Shown piece by piece: positions 23,438 to 31,639 of a stretch of DNA of 64,000 nt (position 1 is the stretch's first letter; each line of letters starts with the position of its first letter). This DNA comes from Actinomycetota bacterium (lineage in GTDB: Bacteria > Actinomycetota > Thermoleophilia > Miltoncostaeales > Miltoncostaeaceae), in assembly GCA_963169235.1 (NCBI GenBank), contig CAUJCX010000028.1, positions 1 through 64,000 on the forward strand. The letters are read 5' to 3'. The position numbers and the translations under genes are program-made. Below the pieces are notes generated by a model. It had not been told where the DNA came from. It ran no database searches and saw only the letters and a list, made by a program, of their open reading frames with translations.

Positions 23438-24628
23438 ATGCAGGTCACCAGCGTCATCGTCGCGGTGCTCGCCGCGCACCTTCTGTGCTTCGGGGGGCTC
23501 GCGTTCCTGATGGGACGGAAGCTGCCGCAGGTGCGCGGTACCCGCGAGATCGGCTGGTGCACCACCATGCTGAGCGCCTCGTTCGTGCTGCAACTGGTGG
23601 GAGAGCGCCCCGACTGGAGCGTCCTGGGCGTCGTCAACCACACGATGTCGACCCTCGCGCCCGTGCTGCTGTGGGTGGGCGTGCGCCTGATGCTGGCCGA
23701 GCGGGCCCCCTCATGGTGGATGCTCGCGCAGGGCGCCGTGGCCTACACCGGGGCCCAGATCGCCGCGCACGTGCTGTTCGGCCCCGCGGCCCGGTTCGTG
23801 CTGCTGTCGGCCTGCGCCTCGGCGATCCTCGCCGTGTTCACCGTGACGATCTGGCGCAGCTCGTGCCGGTACCCGTACGGCCACCTGCGCATGCCGCTGC
23901 GCGTGATGGCCGTGATCTGCGCCGGCTTCGGGGTTCAGCACGTACTCAAGATGACCCTCGTGCTGCGCGACGGGCTGCCGGCGCTGGACGGGTCGCGCCC
24001 CGCGCAGATGGTGTTCTACGGCTACCTGTCGGTGATGGCCGTGGTGCTGGCCCCGCTGCTCACGTGGATGGTGTTCATCCGCCTCACGCGCGAGCTGGAG
24101 GTGGCCGTCGTGCACGATCCGCTGACCGGCGTGCTGAACCGCCGCGGCATGATGCGGCGCCTGTCCGAGCACCTGGCGCAGCGCTCCGCCCCCGGGGTGG
24201 CGCTGCTGCTGGTGGACATCGATCACTTCAAGGCCGTCAACGACGCCCACGGCCACGCCGCGGGTGACGAGGTGCTGTGCCGCGTGGCGCAGGCGTTGCG
24301 CGCGCACGTGCGGGAGGGCGATTTCGTGGCCCGCACCGGCGGGGAGGAGTTCATCGTCGGCTGCCTCGACCCCGAGGCGGACGCGGCCCCCGCGCTGGCC
24401 GAGCGGCTGCGCGCGGCCGTGGCCGCCATCCGCATGCCGCTGCACGACGACGAGCCCGGCACCGAGACGGTGTCGTGCACCGTCAGCATCGGAGTGTCGC
24501 CGGTGTTCCGGCACGAGGACGGCTTCGACATGGCGTTCCACGACGCCGACCAGGCGATGTACGCCGCCAAGGGCGGGGGCCGCGACCGCGTGGTCGTGGC
24601 GCCCCAGACCCGGGCCGAGGCGGCCTGA
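23438..24628 (+). CDS. Membrane diguanylate cyclase (GGDEF family)
   Basis: 396 residues. The first ~215 form about seven hydrophobic helices, then a GGDEF domain begins at 'HDPLTGVLNRRGMMRRL'. Mg/GTP residues are seen in 'LVDIDHFKAVND', and the active-site loop is GGEEF, a functional variant. Five residues before it is 'REGD', matching the RxxD inhibitory I-site, so product feedback is likely. 'MYAAKGGGRDRV' closes the domain. It makes cyclic di-GMP from two GTP at the membrane, usually favouring sessile life and inhibiting flagella, which are encoded in this window. The sensory membrane part is of unknown ligand. Confidence 0.93.
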   Translation: MQVTSVIVAVLAAHLLCFGGLAFLMGRKLPQVRGTREIGWCTTMLSASFVLQLVGERPDWSVLGVVNHTMSTLAPVLLWVGVRLMLAERAPSWWMLAQGAVAYTGAQIAAHVLFGPAARFVLLSACASAILAVFTVTIWRSSCRYPYGHLRMPLRVMAVICAGFGVQHVLKMTLVLRDGLPALDGSRPAQMVFYGYLSVMAVVLAPLLTWMVFIRLTRELEVAVVHDPLTGVLNRRGMMRRLSEHLAQRSAPGVALLLVDIDHFKAVNDAHGHAAGDEVLCRVAQALRAHVREGDFVARTGGEEFIVGCLDPEADAAPALAERLRAAVAAIRMPLHDDEPGTETVSCTVSIGVSPVFRHEDGFDMAFHDADQAMYAAKGGGRDRVVVAPQTRAEAA

Positions 24629-24629
24629 C

Positions 24630-25280
24630 CTAGTCGCCGGCGAGGCCCCGGCGCGCCGCCCAGTGGGCCAGCTCGTGCCGGCTCGACAGCTGCAGCTTGC
24701 GCAGCACCGACGACACGTGGGTCTCGACGGTGCGGGGTGAGATCTGCAGCTGGAGCGCGGCCTGCTTGTACGCGTAGCCGCGCGCGATCAGGCGCAGCAC
24801 GTCGCGTTCGCGCGGCGTCAGCTGCTCCACCTCGGGGTCGACCGCGCCCACCGGCGCCCGGCCCGAGAACGCGTTCAGCACGAACCCCGCCAGGCGCGGG
24901 CTGAACACCGGCTCGCCGCCCCGCACGGCCACCACGGCGGCCGCCAGGTCGGCGGTGCTGATGGACTTCTCCACGTACCCCCGGGCCCCGGCGCGGATGA
25001 TGGCGATGACGTCCTCGGGCGCGTCCGACACCGTGAGGGCCAGGAAGCACTGCGCCGGCCGCCGGGCCAGCACCTGCTCGAGCACCTCAAGGCCGCCGCC
25101 CCCGGGCATGTGCACGTCCAGCAGCACCACGTCCGGCGCCGCGTCCAGCACGGTCTGGATGGCGGTGGGCACGTCGCCGGCCTCTCCCACCACGTCCACC
25201 AGGCCGTCGAGCTCGGCGCGCACGCCCGCCCGGAAGAGGGCGTGGTCGTCCACCAGCACGACGCGGGGAAGGGGCGTCAC
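24630..25280 (-). CDS. NarL/LuxR-family response regulator
   Basis: 216 residues. The receiver has acidic pocket 'VDDH' (Asp11, Asp12), phospho-acceptor Asp55 in 'VVLLDVHMPG' and Lys in 'YVEKSIS'. The C-terminal helix-turn-helix is 'LTPRERDVLRLIARGYAYKQ' through 'ISPRTVETHVSSVLRKL'. It is the last gene of a five-gene minus-strand operon and its GTG overlaps the stop of the degenerate kinase by 4 bases. It is the only regulator in the operon, so it is the likely target of the intact kinase two genes upstream. Confidence 0.93.
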   Translation of the reverse strand: MTPLPRVVLVDDHALFRAGVRAELDGLVDVVGEAGDVPTAIQTVLDAAPDVVLLDVHMPGGGGLEVLEQVLARRPAQCFLALTVSDAPEDVIAIIRAGARGYVEKSISTADLAAAVVAVRGGEPVFSPRLAGFVLNAFSGRAPVGAVDPEVEQLTPRERDVLRLIARGYAYKQAALQLQISPRTVETHVSSVLRKLQLSSRHELAHWAARRGLAGD

Positions 25281-26035
25281 GGGGCGGTCCGCCGGGGCAC
25301 GCTCATCATCACCTCGGTGCCGCTGCGCGTGGACGCCACCACCACTTCACCGCCGGCGCCCTCGACGCGGGCCCTCACGCGGTCGAGCGCGTCCCGGCGC
25401 TCGGCCGGCGCGTCGCCGGGGGCAAACCCGGGGCCGGCGTCGCTGACCCACACGGTCACCTCGTCGTCGTCGCATTCGGCCTGCACCTGCACGCGGGGCC
25501 CGGCGTGGCGGGCGGCGTCGGTGATCGCGTCGCGGACGGCGTCCAGGAGGACGGGCGGGGCGGGCTCCGTCACGGCCTCGTCGAGCGCCGTCACGTCGAC
25601 CGTGACGCCGGGATGCGCGCGCTCCACGTCGCGGGCGACGTGCGTCAGCGCGGCCAGCAGCTCCTCGTCCGCGGATGGCGCGCCCCGCAGGGTCGCCTCC
25701 TGGCGTGCGGCCAGCGCGGCCACCGCGGCCGGGTCGTCGGCGTGCGCGCGGATCTGCTCCAGCGCGTGCAGCATGGACTCGCGCGCGGCGGCGTCCGCGG
25801 GGTGACCCTGATGGTCGGCCCGCGCGGCCAGCGTGGCCCGCCGCCACCCGCGCGACCCGTCGGCGAGGGCGGCGATCACGAGCGCCAGCGTGATGAGCGC
25901 CAGCACCGCCACCACCGGCAGCGCGGCGCCCGACGTGCCCAGCGCCATCGCACCGAGCACGGTCACCACCCCGGCGGCGCCCGCGACGAGGGGCAGGCGC
26001 GACCGCCACCCGGGCCATGAGGTGAGCGCGATCAT
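25277..26035 (-). CDS. Degenerate histidine kinase (pseudokinase), sensor operon copy B
   Basis: 252 residues: two N-terminal membrane helices, then a HisKA_3-like helical region and a HATPase domain. Aligned by eye with the intact paralogue 27289-28515, the phospho-acceptor motif 'HLHDSVLQTLALI' is here 'AAARESMLHALEQI': the His is Arg85 and the next Asp is Glu. The N-box 'EAMLNAARHAG' has become 'DAITDAARHAG', losing the Asn that coordinates Mg-ATP. 'DAGPGF' (G1) is kept. It should neither bind ATP normally nor autophosphorylate, yet it is intact and tightly overlapped with both neighbours. It may scaffold or inhibit the real kinase or regulator. Confidence 0.88.
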   Translation of the reverse strand: MIALTSWPGWRSRLPLVAGAAGVVTVLGAMALGTSGAALPVVAVLALITLALVIAALADGSRGWRRATLAARADHQGHPADAAARESMLHALEQIRAHADDPAAVAALAARQEATLRGAPSADEELLAALTHVARDVERAHPGVTVDVTALDEAVTEPAPPVLLDAVRDAITDAARHAGPRVQVQAECDDDEVTVWVSDAGPGFAPGDAPAERRDALDRVRARVEGAGGEVVVASTRSGTEVMMSVPRRTAP

Positions 26036-27231
26036 CCGGGGTCGTCCACCGTCAAGGGGGCGGCGGGCCGCAGCGTGCCGTCCGGGAGCTCGGTGTTCCA
26101 CTCGGAGGCGCCCACGCCGTTCACCCACAGCACGCGCCTGCCGCCACCGAGGTCGACGTCCTGCCGCGTCCAGTACGTGGCCCTCACCGAGGGCGGTGCA
26201 CACGGCCCCGCCGCCGATTGCGCGACGGCACGTTGCCACGGCACGATGCCCTTCAACCACCGCGCCCAGCGCCCGGGCGTGCCGTCGCGCACCTGCGCGG
26301 CGGTCCACGGCTGCATCCACCGGTCTCCTGGCGACACCTCGCTGGGCGGCGGGTTGGGCGGGACGAGCTCCCACGGCCACGCGGTGGCGAAGGGCTGGCC
26401 CCGTCCCTGGTCGTCGAACGTGCTCGTGCTCAGCCACCCGTTGACGGGACCGAGCCTGTCGGGGAAGTCGCGCACCACCACGGTGCCGGGTGACGCGACG
26501 TCCAGCGTCAGGTCCACCGCGTCCGCGCCGACGGCACGCCGCGTGACCACGGTCTGGCTGGCGGAGCCCGGGTGAATGCGCCCGAACAGCACCAGGGCGA
26601 CGCCATCGGCCGTCCCCGAGAGCTCCCGTGAGAAGAAGTCGATGACGGGGAATCCCGCGGCGTCCGACCCGGGCTGCAGCGACACGGCCCGCAACGCCTC
26701 TGACGTAAGCCGCCCGGGGTGGGGCAGCCTGGTGTACCGCACGGTCACGTTGATGCACCGGTCCTGGGGCAGCGCCACCACGACGTGGCCGGTGTCGCTG
26801 CGCGCCGACAGCGAGATGGTCGCCCCGCGCGGCAGCTGCGCTGTGCGCAGGTCGATCAGCAGCGGGCCCAGCCCCCGGCGGTACGACGGCGCCAGGTCGG
26901 CCACCGACGCGGGCACCACGATCTGCGCCCCGGTGGATCCAGGGGCGATGCGCACCGGATCGGTGTGGGCGAGCGCCGCCGGGACGCAGGCCGCGCACAC
27001 CATCACCGCGACCGGCAGCGCCCTGCGCCGCCAGAGCGTCGCGGCGACCGCCAGCGCCAGGACGGCGGCGACGGGCACCACCCAGACCAGGCCGAACACC
27101 GACGCCAGCACGCCCAGCTCGGCCGCCGCCAGCGCCGCCACCACGGTGACCGCCACGCGCACGACGAGCCCCGCCCGGCTGAGCGGCGACCGGACCGGGG
27201 GTGATGCTGGCGAGGGCGAGGGCATCGTCAC
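26032..27231 (-). CDS. Membrane protein with LiaF-like domain, sensor operon copy B
   Basis: 399 residues. Three or so N-terminal hydrophobic helices (residues ~25-110) lead into a beta-rich region 'SYRRGLGPLLIDLRTAQLPR' through 'VVVALPQDRCINVTVRY'. That region resembles the C-terminal domain of LiaF/VraT-type proteins ('G.g.l.lDLr....p....i.v..g.G.v.V.vP'). The last ~200 residues are of no known type. It is a paralogue of the 388-residue protein at 28512 (same order, many shared blocks such as 'LASVFG', 'VVVRDFP', 'TVVTRR'). LiaF proteins restrain envelope-stress kinases. The stop overlaps the pseudokinase start (ATGA). Confidence 0.75.
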   Translation of the reverse strand: MTMPSPSPASPPVRSPLSRAGLVVRVAVTVVAALAAAELGVLASVFGLVWVVPVAAVLALAVAATLWRRRALPVAVMVCAACVPAALAHTDPVRIAPGSTGAQIVVPASVADLAPSYRRGLGPLLIDLRTAQLPRGATISLSARSDTGHVVVALPQDRCINVTVRYTRLPHPGRLTSEALRAVSLQPGSDAAGFPVIDFFSRELSGTADGVALVLFGRIHPGSASQTVVTRRAVGADAVDLTLDVASPGTVVVRDFPDRLGPVNGWLSTSTFDDQGRGQPFATAWPWELVPPNPPPSEVSPGDRWMQPWTAAQVRDGTPGRWARWLKGIVPWQRAVAQSAAGPCAPPSVRATYWTRQDVDLGGGRRVLWVNGVGASEWNTELPDGTLRPAAPLTVDDPG

Positions 27232-27288
27232 CTGACGCGCGGACGTGGACCTGGCCGAAGCGTACCGGGGGCGCGGCGCCGCCCGGCG

Positions 27289-28515
27289 TCACGGCGTCGT
27301 CCGCTTCGGCACCCGCAGCATCACCTCGGTGCCCGCCTCGGTGGAGTCGATCACGGCCTCGCCGCCCACGCCGTCCATGCGCCCGACGATGGCGTCGCGC
27401 ACCCCCCGGCGCTCGGGCGGCACGTCGTCCAGGCGGAAGCCGGGGCCCGTGTCGCGCACGAACACGGTCACCACGCCCTCGTCCTCGCACTCGGCGTACA
27501 CCCGCACCCGCGGGCCCGCGTGGCGGGCCGCGTTCAGCATCGCCTCGCGGGCCGCCTCCACGGTGACGACCAGCGCCTCGGTGAGCGGCACGTCGCCCAC
27601 GGTGACCACGTCGACGGCCGCGCCGGCGTGGGCCTCCTCCACCTCCCGGGCCGCCCGCTTCAGCGCGGCGGCCAGCGTGCCGGCGTCGGCGCCGGGCCGG
27701 TCACGCCCGGCCAGCCAGTCGCGCAGGTCGTGTTCCTGGCGCCGGGCCAGCTGCGTCACGGCGGCGGGGTCGTCGGCCCGGCGCTGGATCAGCGCCAGCG
27801 TCTGCAGCACCGAGTCGTGCAGGTGGGCGGCGACCTCCTGCGGCCCCCGGGCCACCGGCGCGGACGCCTGCGTGTGCGGAGCGCGCCGGCGCACCACCCA
27901 CAGCGTCACCAGCGCCGCGGGCACCACGGTGACGAGCCCCATCAGCACCAGCCCGGCCAGCACCGTGAGCGGCTGCGCGAACGCGAGCCGCCGCAACACC
28001 AGCGCGGACGCCAGCACGATCAGCGCCAGCCCCGCGAGCGCCGGGCCCAGCACCCGCAGCGCCTGGTCGGCGTCCCGCCCGGTGGTGCCCGCCGCCATCG
28101 CCTGCCACGGCGTGAGGTTCTCGTCCCGGGGCTGCGTGACGCGCCCGAGCGTCAGTCCCACCAGCACGCCGCCCGCCACCATCAGCGCCGCGGGCACGAT
28201 CAGCGGGCCCAGGGAGAGGCCGCCCAAGAGCCACGCCAGCAGCGCCACGTTCACCAGGCCCAGGGCCACCAGGCCGACGACGCCCGCGCCGACCTCGGCG
28301 CGCAGGCGCGCCATGCGGCGGGCCAGCTCGGCGCCCAGGAGGCCCAGCGCGGCGAGGCCCAGCACGCCGACGACCAGCGGGGTGATGCGCGACGGGCCCA
28401 TCAGGATGGCGATACCCAGCGTCGCCACCGCGGTGGCACCGGCGGCCAGGGGCAGGTACGCCAGGCGGTGGGTCGCGCGCACGGCGACGGGTTCCGCGGT
28501 GTTGTGGGCGGTCAT
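27289..28515 (-). CDS. Membrane sensor histidine kinase (intact), sensor operon copy A
   Basis: About 408 residues. The N-terminal ~200 form six or so hydrophobic helices. The HisKA_3 motif 'VAAHLHDSVLQTLALIQRRA' carries the phospho-acceptor His233, followed by 'ARRQEHDLRDWLAG'. The HATPase domain has an N-box 'EAMLNAARHAG', G1 'RDTGPGF' and a G2-like 'GRMDGVGGEA'. This is the actinobacterial PspC/LiaS-like kinase group that works with NarL-type regulators in envelope-stress sensing. ATG 28515 overlaps the stop of the upstream LiaF-like gene. No regulator is paired directly with it, so signalling to the regulator at 24630 is likely. Confidence 0.9.
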   Translation of the reverse strand: MTAHNTAEPVAVRATHRLAYLPLAAGATAVATLGIAILMGPSRITPLVVGVLGLAALGLLGAELARRMARLRAEVGAGVVGLVALGLVNVALLAWLLGGLSLGPLIVPAALMVAGGVLVGLTLGRVTQPRDENLTPWQAMAAGTTGRDADQALRVLGPALAGLALIVLASALVLRRLAFAQPLTVLAGLVLMGLVTVVPAALVTLWVVRRRAPHTQASAPVARGPQEVAAHLHDSVLQTLALIQRRADDPAAVTQLARRQEHDLRDWLAGRDRPGADAGTLAAALKRAAREVEEAHAGAAVDVVTVGDVPLTEALVVTVEAAREAMLNAARHAGPRVRVYAECEDEGVVTVFVRDTGPGFRLDDVPPERRGVRDAIVGRMDGVGGEAVIDSTEAGTEVMLRVPKRTTP

Positions 28516-29678
28516 CGCGTCACCGCCGGTCCCATGGGCGCGGACGGGGCCAGCGCGCCGTTGGCGTCCCACCGGTGCCACCGCACGGTGCCCTGCCCGT
28601 TCACGCTCAGAAGCCGCGACGAATCACCGGCGGGCACCTGGACGGACGCCCAGTAGCCGGCGCGGACCGTGGGGGTGGCGCACGTGCCCGCCGCGCGGCG
28701 GGCCTGGGCGCGCAGCTCGGGCACCACTCGGCGCAGCCACGCGTCCCAGCGCTGCGGCAGTCCCCGGCGTCGCTCGGCCGCCGTCCACTCGGCCGACCAC
28801 GCGTCGCGCAGGCGCATCGCCCCGGGCGCGGGGGTCGCGTTGATGCCCTGCGGCCATGCCGAGCCGCCGGTGCCCGGCTCCCAGCTCTCGCCCAGTGGGC
28901 CGATGCCGGCGGGGAAGTCGCGCACCACGACGGCCGCGGGCGACGCCACGTCGAGCGTCAGCCGCACCGCGCGCGGGTCGGTGGTGCGTCGCGTGACCAC
29001 CGTGGTGGACGGCGAGCCCGGCGTGATGCGGCCGAACATCGCCAGGCCGGGACCCATCACCTGCGTCGCCGGGGCCAGCTCGAACCACCGCATCAGCGCG
29101 ACGCTGCCGTCGGGCGGCGCCCACGGCAGCGACGCGGCGCGCAGCGCCCGCGACGTGAGGGGCCCGGGTGCGGGCAGCGCCCGGTAGCGCACGGTGACGT
29201 CGACGCAGCGGTCGCGCGGCAGCGCCACCACCACGCGGTCGGTGTCGCTGCGGGCCGACAGCGTGATCTCCCGGCCGGGCGGCAGGTCGGCGCGGCGCAG
29301 GTCGATCAGCAGGGGGCCGACGCCCTGGCGGTACGAGGCCTCAAGCTCGTCGGCCGCCAGCGGCTGCACGATGCGGATGCCCTGAAGGCTCGGCGCGATG
29401 CGCGCGGGGTCGTCCTGGGCCATGGCGGTGGGGAGGCACGCGGCGCACGCCACCGCGGCTACCGGCAGGGCGCCCCGGCGCCACACCGTGGCGGCCGCCA
29501 CCACGGCCACGAGGGCCGCCAGCAGCACCGCCCAGGCGGCTCCGAACACCGACGCCAGAAGGCCGATCTCGGCGGCCACCAGCGCCGCCGCGGCGGTGGC
29601 GGCCACGCGCCAGGCGACCCCGGCGATGCCGTGCGCGAGGGGGCGGCGCGGGGATGGGGGAGGAGGAGTCGTTGTCAT
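28512..29678 (-). CDS. Membrane protein with LiaF-like domain, sensor operon copy A
   Basis: 388 residues, first gene of the sensor operon. N-terminal helices ('LVAAEIGLLASVFGAAWAVL', 'GALPVAAVACAACLP') precede the LiaF-like beta domain ('SYRQGVGPLLIDLRRADLPP', 'RVVVALPRDRCVDVTVRY') and a Trp-rich C-terminal region unique to this pair. It is a clear paralogue of the protein at 26032-27231. A role as the sensor or restraint partner of the kinase encoded next is inferred from the Lia system. No good ribosome-binding site precedes ATG 29678, so translation may be leaderless. Confidence 0.75.
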   Translation of the reverse strand: MTTTPPPPSPRRPLAHGIAGVAWRVAATAAAALVAAEIGLLASVFGAAWAVLLAALVAVVAAATVWRRGALPVAAVACAACLPTAMAQDDPARIAPSLQGIRIVQPLAADELEASYRQGVGPLLIDLRRADLPPGREITLSARSDTDRVVVALPRDRCVDVTVRYRALPAPGPLTSRALRAASLPWAPPDGSVALMRWFELAPATQVMGPGLAMFGRITPGSPSTTVVTRRTTDPRAVRLTLDVASPAAVVVRDFPAGIGPLGESWEPGTGGSAWPQGINATPAPGAMRLRDAWSAEWTAAERRRGLPQRWDAWLRRVVPELRAQARRAAGTCATPTVRAGYWASVQVPAGDSSRLLSVNGQGTVRWHRWDANGALAPSAPMGPAVTR

Positions 29679-30322
29679 GCGGTCAGCATCCCGGCGACCG
29701 GGGGCCCCACGGTATCGGGACCTGCCCGGGGCCGACGTCAGGGATCACCCGGAGGCGGCTCGGTTCGGAAGCCTTGAGAGCGGCCACGGCACCACGATGG
29801 AACTTCATCGTGATTCAGCATTTCGCGTGGCCTGCCCCCCGCACTGCAGGTTGTCTGCGCATCGTCCGGGAAGGCCACGATGGCGGCCTCGGTCGTGGTG
29901 CTCGCCGGAGCCGGTGAGGTGTCCTTTCGTGAGAGCGCACGCAGGCCGACGCAGGGCGCGACACCCACGACACCGTCGTGCCGACGGCAACGAGGACGCC
30001 GCGACGCACCGCGGTGGTCAGCGCGGCTCAAGGGGGAGACCACATGCCGCTGCCGGGCGACGGCGGAGCCCCGCCAGCGCTCTTGGTCGTGCGGCAACCG
30101 TCGGTGGGCGCGACGACGGTGGTTGACAGGAGGCAGGCCACGGTAGGCTGCCCTTCCCCGAGGTCGTCCACCCGACGGGCTCCGGGTCATGGTGCAGCGC
30201 TGGCGGACACAGACCGACTCGATGACTGGCGACATGAACAACACGAGTGCGGGGAGTCGCCGAGCGACGCGTATGTCGCCGCACTACCGGCTGTCATCCC
30301 GCCCTGACCTCGGGCGCCGGTG
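29679..30322. other. Intergenic stretch with a short inverted repeat
   Basis: About 640 bases between the divergent sensor operon and the DUF6980-like pair. Short frames exist but none has convincing coding character, and a decayed gene cannot be excluded. A perfect inverted repeat CACGATG / CATCGTG with a 6-nt spacer (29793-29812) lies 115 bases upstream of the sensor operon start and could be a regulator site. Confidence 0.5.
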
Positions 30323-31060
30323 ATGGACGGGGTCTTTGCCGTTGGGTTCGCCGCGTTCGCCCGCTCCGAGGGGCCGGTGAATGCGTTGAACGAGGCGCTC
30401 GCGTCGGACGGGTTCTGGGACCGCGACGACGTACGCAAGGCCCATGTGGGAGCGGCGAGCGGCGGCTGGTACATGCTCAGCTGGCAGTTGCCCTGCGTGC
30501 CCTCGTGGCAGGACGTCGCAGTGGACCAGATGGAGACCCTTGCCCGCCATCCGCGGGACCCCACCGTCGTTCTCAGGCTCCGGATCGGCATGAACGCGCG
30601 GCCTATGGGCAACGAGGCTTCCTTCGGGGGAGACCTCGTCTCACGCCTCGGCGCGATCGGGGGGTGTCTGAACGTCGACGCCTACGACGCCGACGACGCC
30701 GACGAGGTCAGCGCGGATCCGCCCACCGCCGGCGCGACCACGCACCCGACGACGTGGCGCTGTTGCGGTGAGCTTGTGAGGCAGGTCGCGGACGAGGCCA
30801 GTCCCATCGGCTACTCACCCGTCTTCCGTGAGTGGTTCTACCCTCACAACAAGCATTCGCAGCAGTGCTTGCGTCACTGTCCATTTTGCGGGGCGAGGCT
30901 GCCCGAGAGTCTGCGCGGCGCCTACTTCGACCGGCTGGATGAACTCGGGTACGAAGCCGAGGCATACTGGGAGGACCGCGTCCCCGAGGAGTTGAAGTCG
31001 GACGCGTGGTGGCGCGACGACCTGACACCCAGGGGAGACGGGCCCGATGATCAGCGTTGA
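30323..31060 (+). CDS. Two-part protein with C-terminal DUF6980-like zinc-binding domain
   Basis: 245 residues. The first ~130 ('FAVGFAAFARSEGPVNALNE', 'WYMLSWQLPCVPSWQDVAVD') form an unrecognised domain. A spacer rich in Asp leads to the C-terminal 'TTWRCCGELVRQVADEAS', 'YSPVFREWFYP' and 'HCPFCGARLPESLRGAYFD'. That CC...CxxC pattern with 'LP.SLR' matches the small zinc-ribbon-like DUF6980 group. The start is ATG 30323; a GTG directly before it is equally possible. It overlaps the next gene, which carries the same domain, by 14 bases. Members occur near toxin/immunity loci in some genomes, but no function is established. Confidence 0.7.
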   Translation: MDGVFAVGFAAFARSEGPVNALNEALASDGFWDRDDVRKAHVGAASGGWYMLSWQLPCVPSWQDVAVDQMETLARHPRDPTVVLRLRIGMNARPMGNEASFGGDLVSRLGAIGGCLNVDAYDADDADEVSADPPTAGATTHPTTWRCCGELVRQVADEASPIGYSPVFREWFYPHNKHSQQCLRHCPFCGARLPESLRGAYFDRLDELGYEAEAYWEDRVPEELKSDAWWRDDLTPRGDGPDDQR

Positions 31061-31397
31061 CACCCGGGACGATGCGGACACTCAGTGGGCGATGTGTTGC
31101 CTCGATTTTCGACGTGACATCCTCGACCGCGCCTCGCCCGTCACGGTGTTCCCCCACTTCCGCGAGGTAGGTCTCTTCTACTCCCTCACGGGCTTCTTGC
31201 CGTTCCGGTTCTGCCCGTACTGCGCGACCGAGTTTCCGCCCAGCCTGCGCGAGGAGTACATCGAAGCCACCACCGAGTGGGGCAGCCCGCGTTCGTTCAT
31301 GGTGCCTGAGAGCTGGGGGCCGCCGTACGACTCAGGCGAATGGTGGCGGACGGGGAAGACTCCGAAGGACTACGGGTACGAGGAGACTGCGACCTGA
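31047..31397 (+). CDS. DUF6980-like small zinc-binding protein
   Basis: 116 residues. 'WAMCCLDFRRDILDRAS', 'VFPHFREVGLFYS' and 'FRFCPYCATEFPPSLREEYI' reproduce the CC / FRE / CPxC / LR signature of the C-terminal half of the preceding protein, so this is a paralogue reduced to the core domain. The four Cys probably bind one zinc. The start ATG 31047 lies inside the end of the upstream gene, so the pair is co-translated. No toxin or nuclease gene is seen alongside. Base use is slightly less GC-rich than the surroundings, hinting at acquisition. Confidence 0.7.
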   Translation: MISVDTRDDADTQWAMCCLDFRRDILDRASPVTVFPHFREVGLFYSLTGFLPFRFCPYCATEFPPSLREEYIEATTEWGSPRSFMVPESWGPPYDSGEWWRTGKTPKDYGYEETAT

Positions 31398-31639
31398 GAC
31401 AGGCTCGCCCCGCCCGTCAGCGTGTGACGTCGGCTGCCAGAACACGAGGCGACGCACCTGGTCTGACGCGGCGGGAAAGTGCTTCCTCTCGTGAAGCGAG
31501 GCCCGAACGGGGCGAGCGGGCATGACGCGGGAAACGGTGGCGGGGATCTCTTCCGAGAAGGCCAACGAGCTTCCGCGCCCGTGCGATGGCCTCGCCGATG
31601 CGGCATCCTGTAGCGCGTCGGAAGCGGAGGGGGCGGCGC

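Noticed and set aside
29738-30244. A 168-codon minus-strand frame in the gap upstream of the sensor operon
   Set aside because: Composition is Arg/Pro/Ser-rich without domain or good start. A decayed gene is possible but not supportable.
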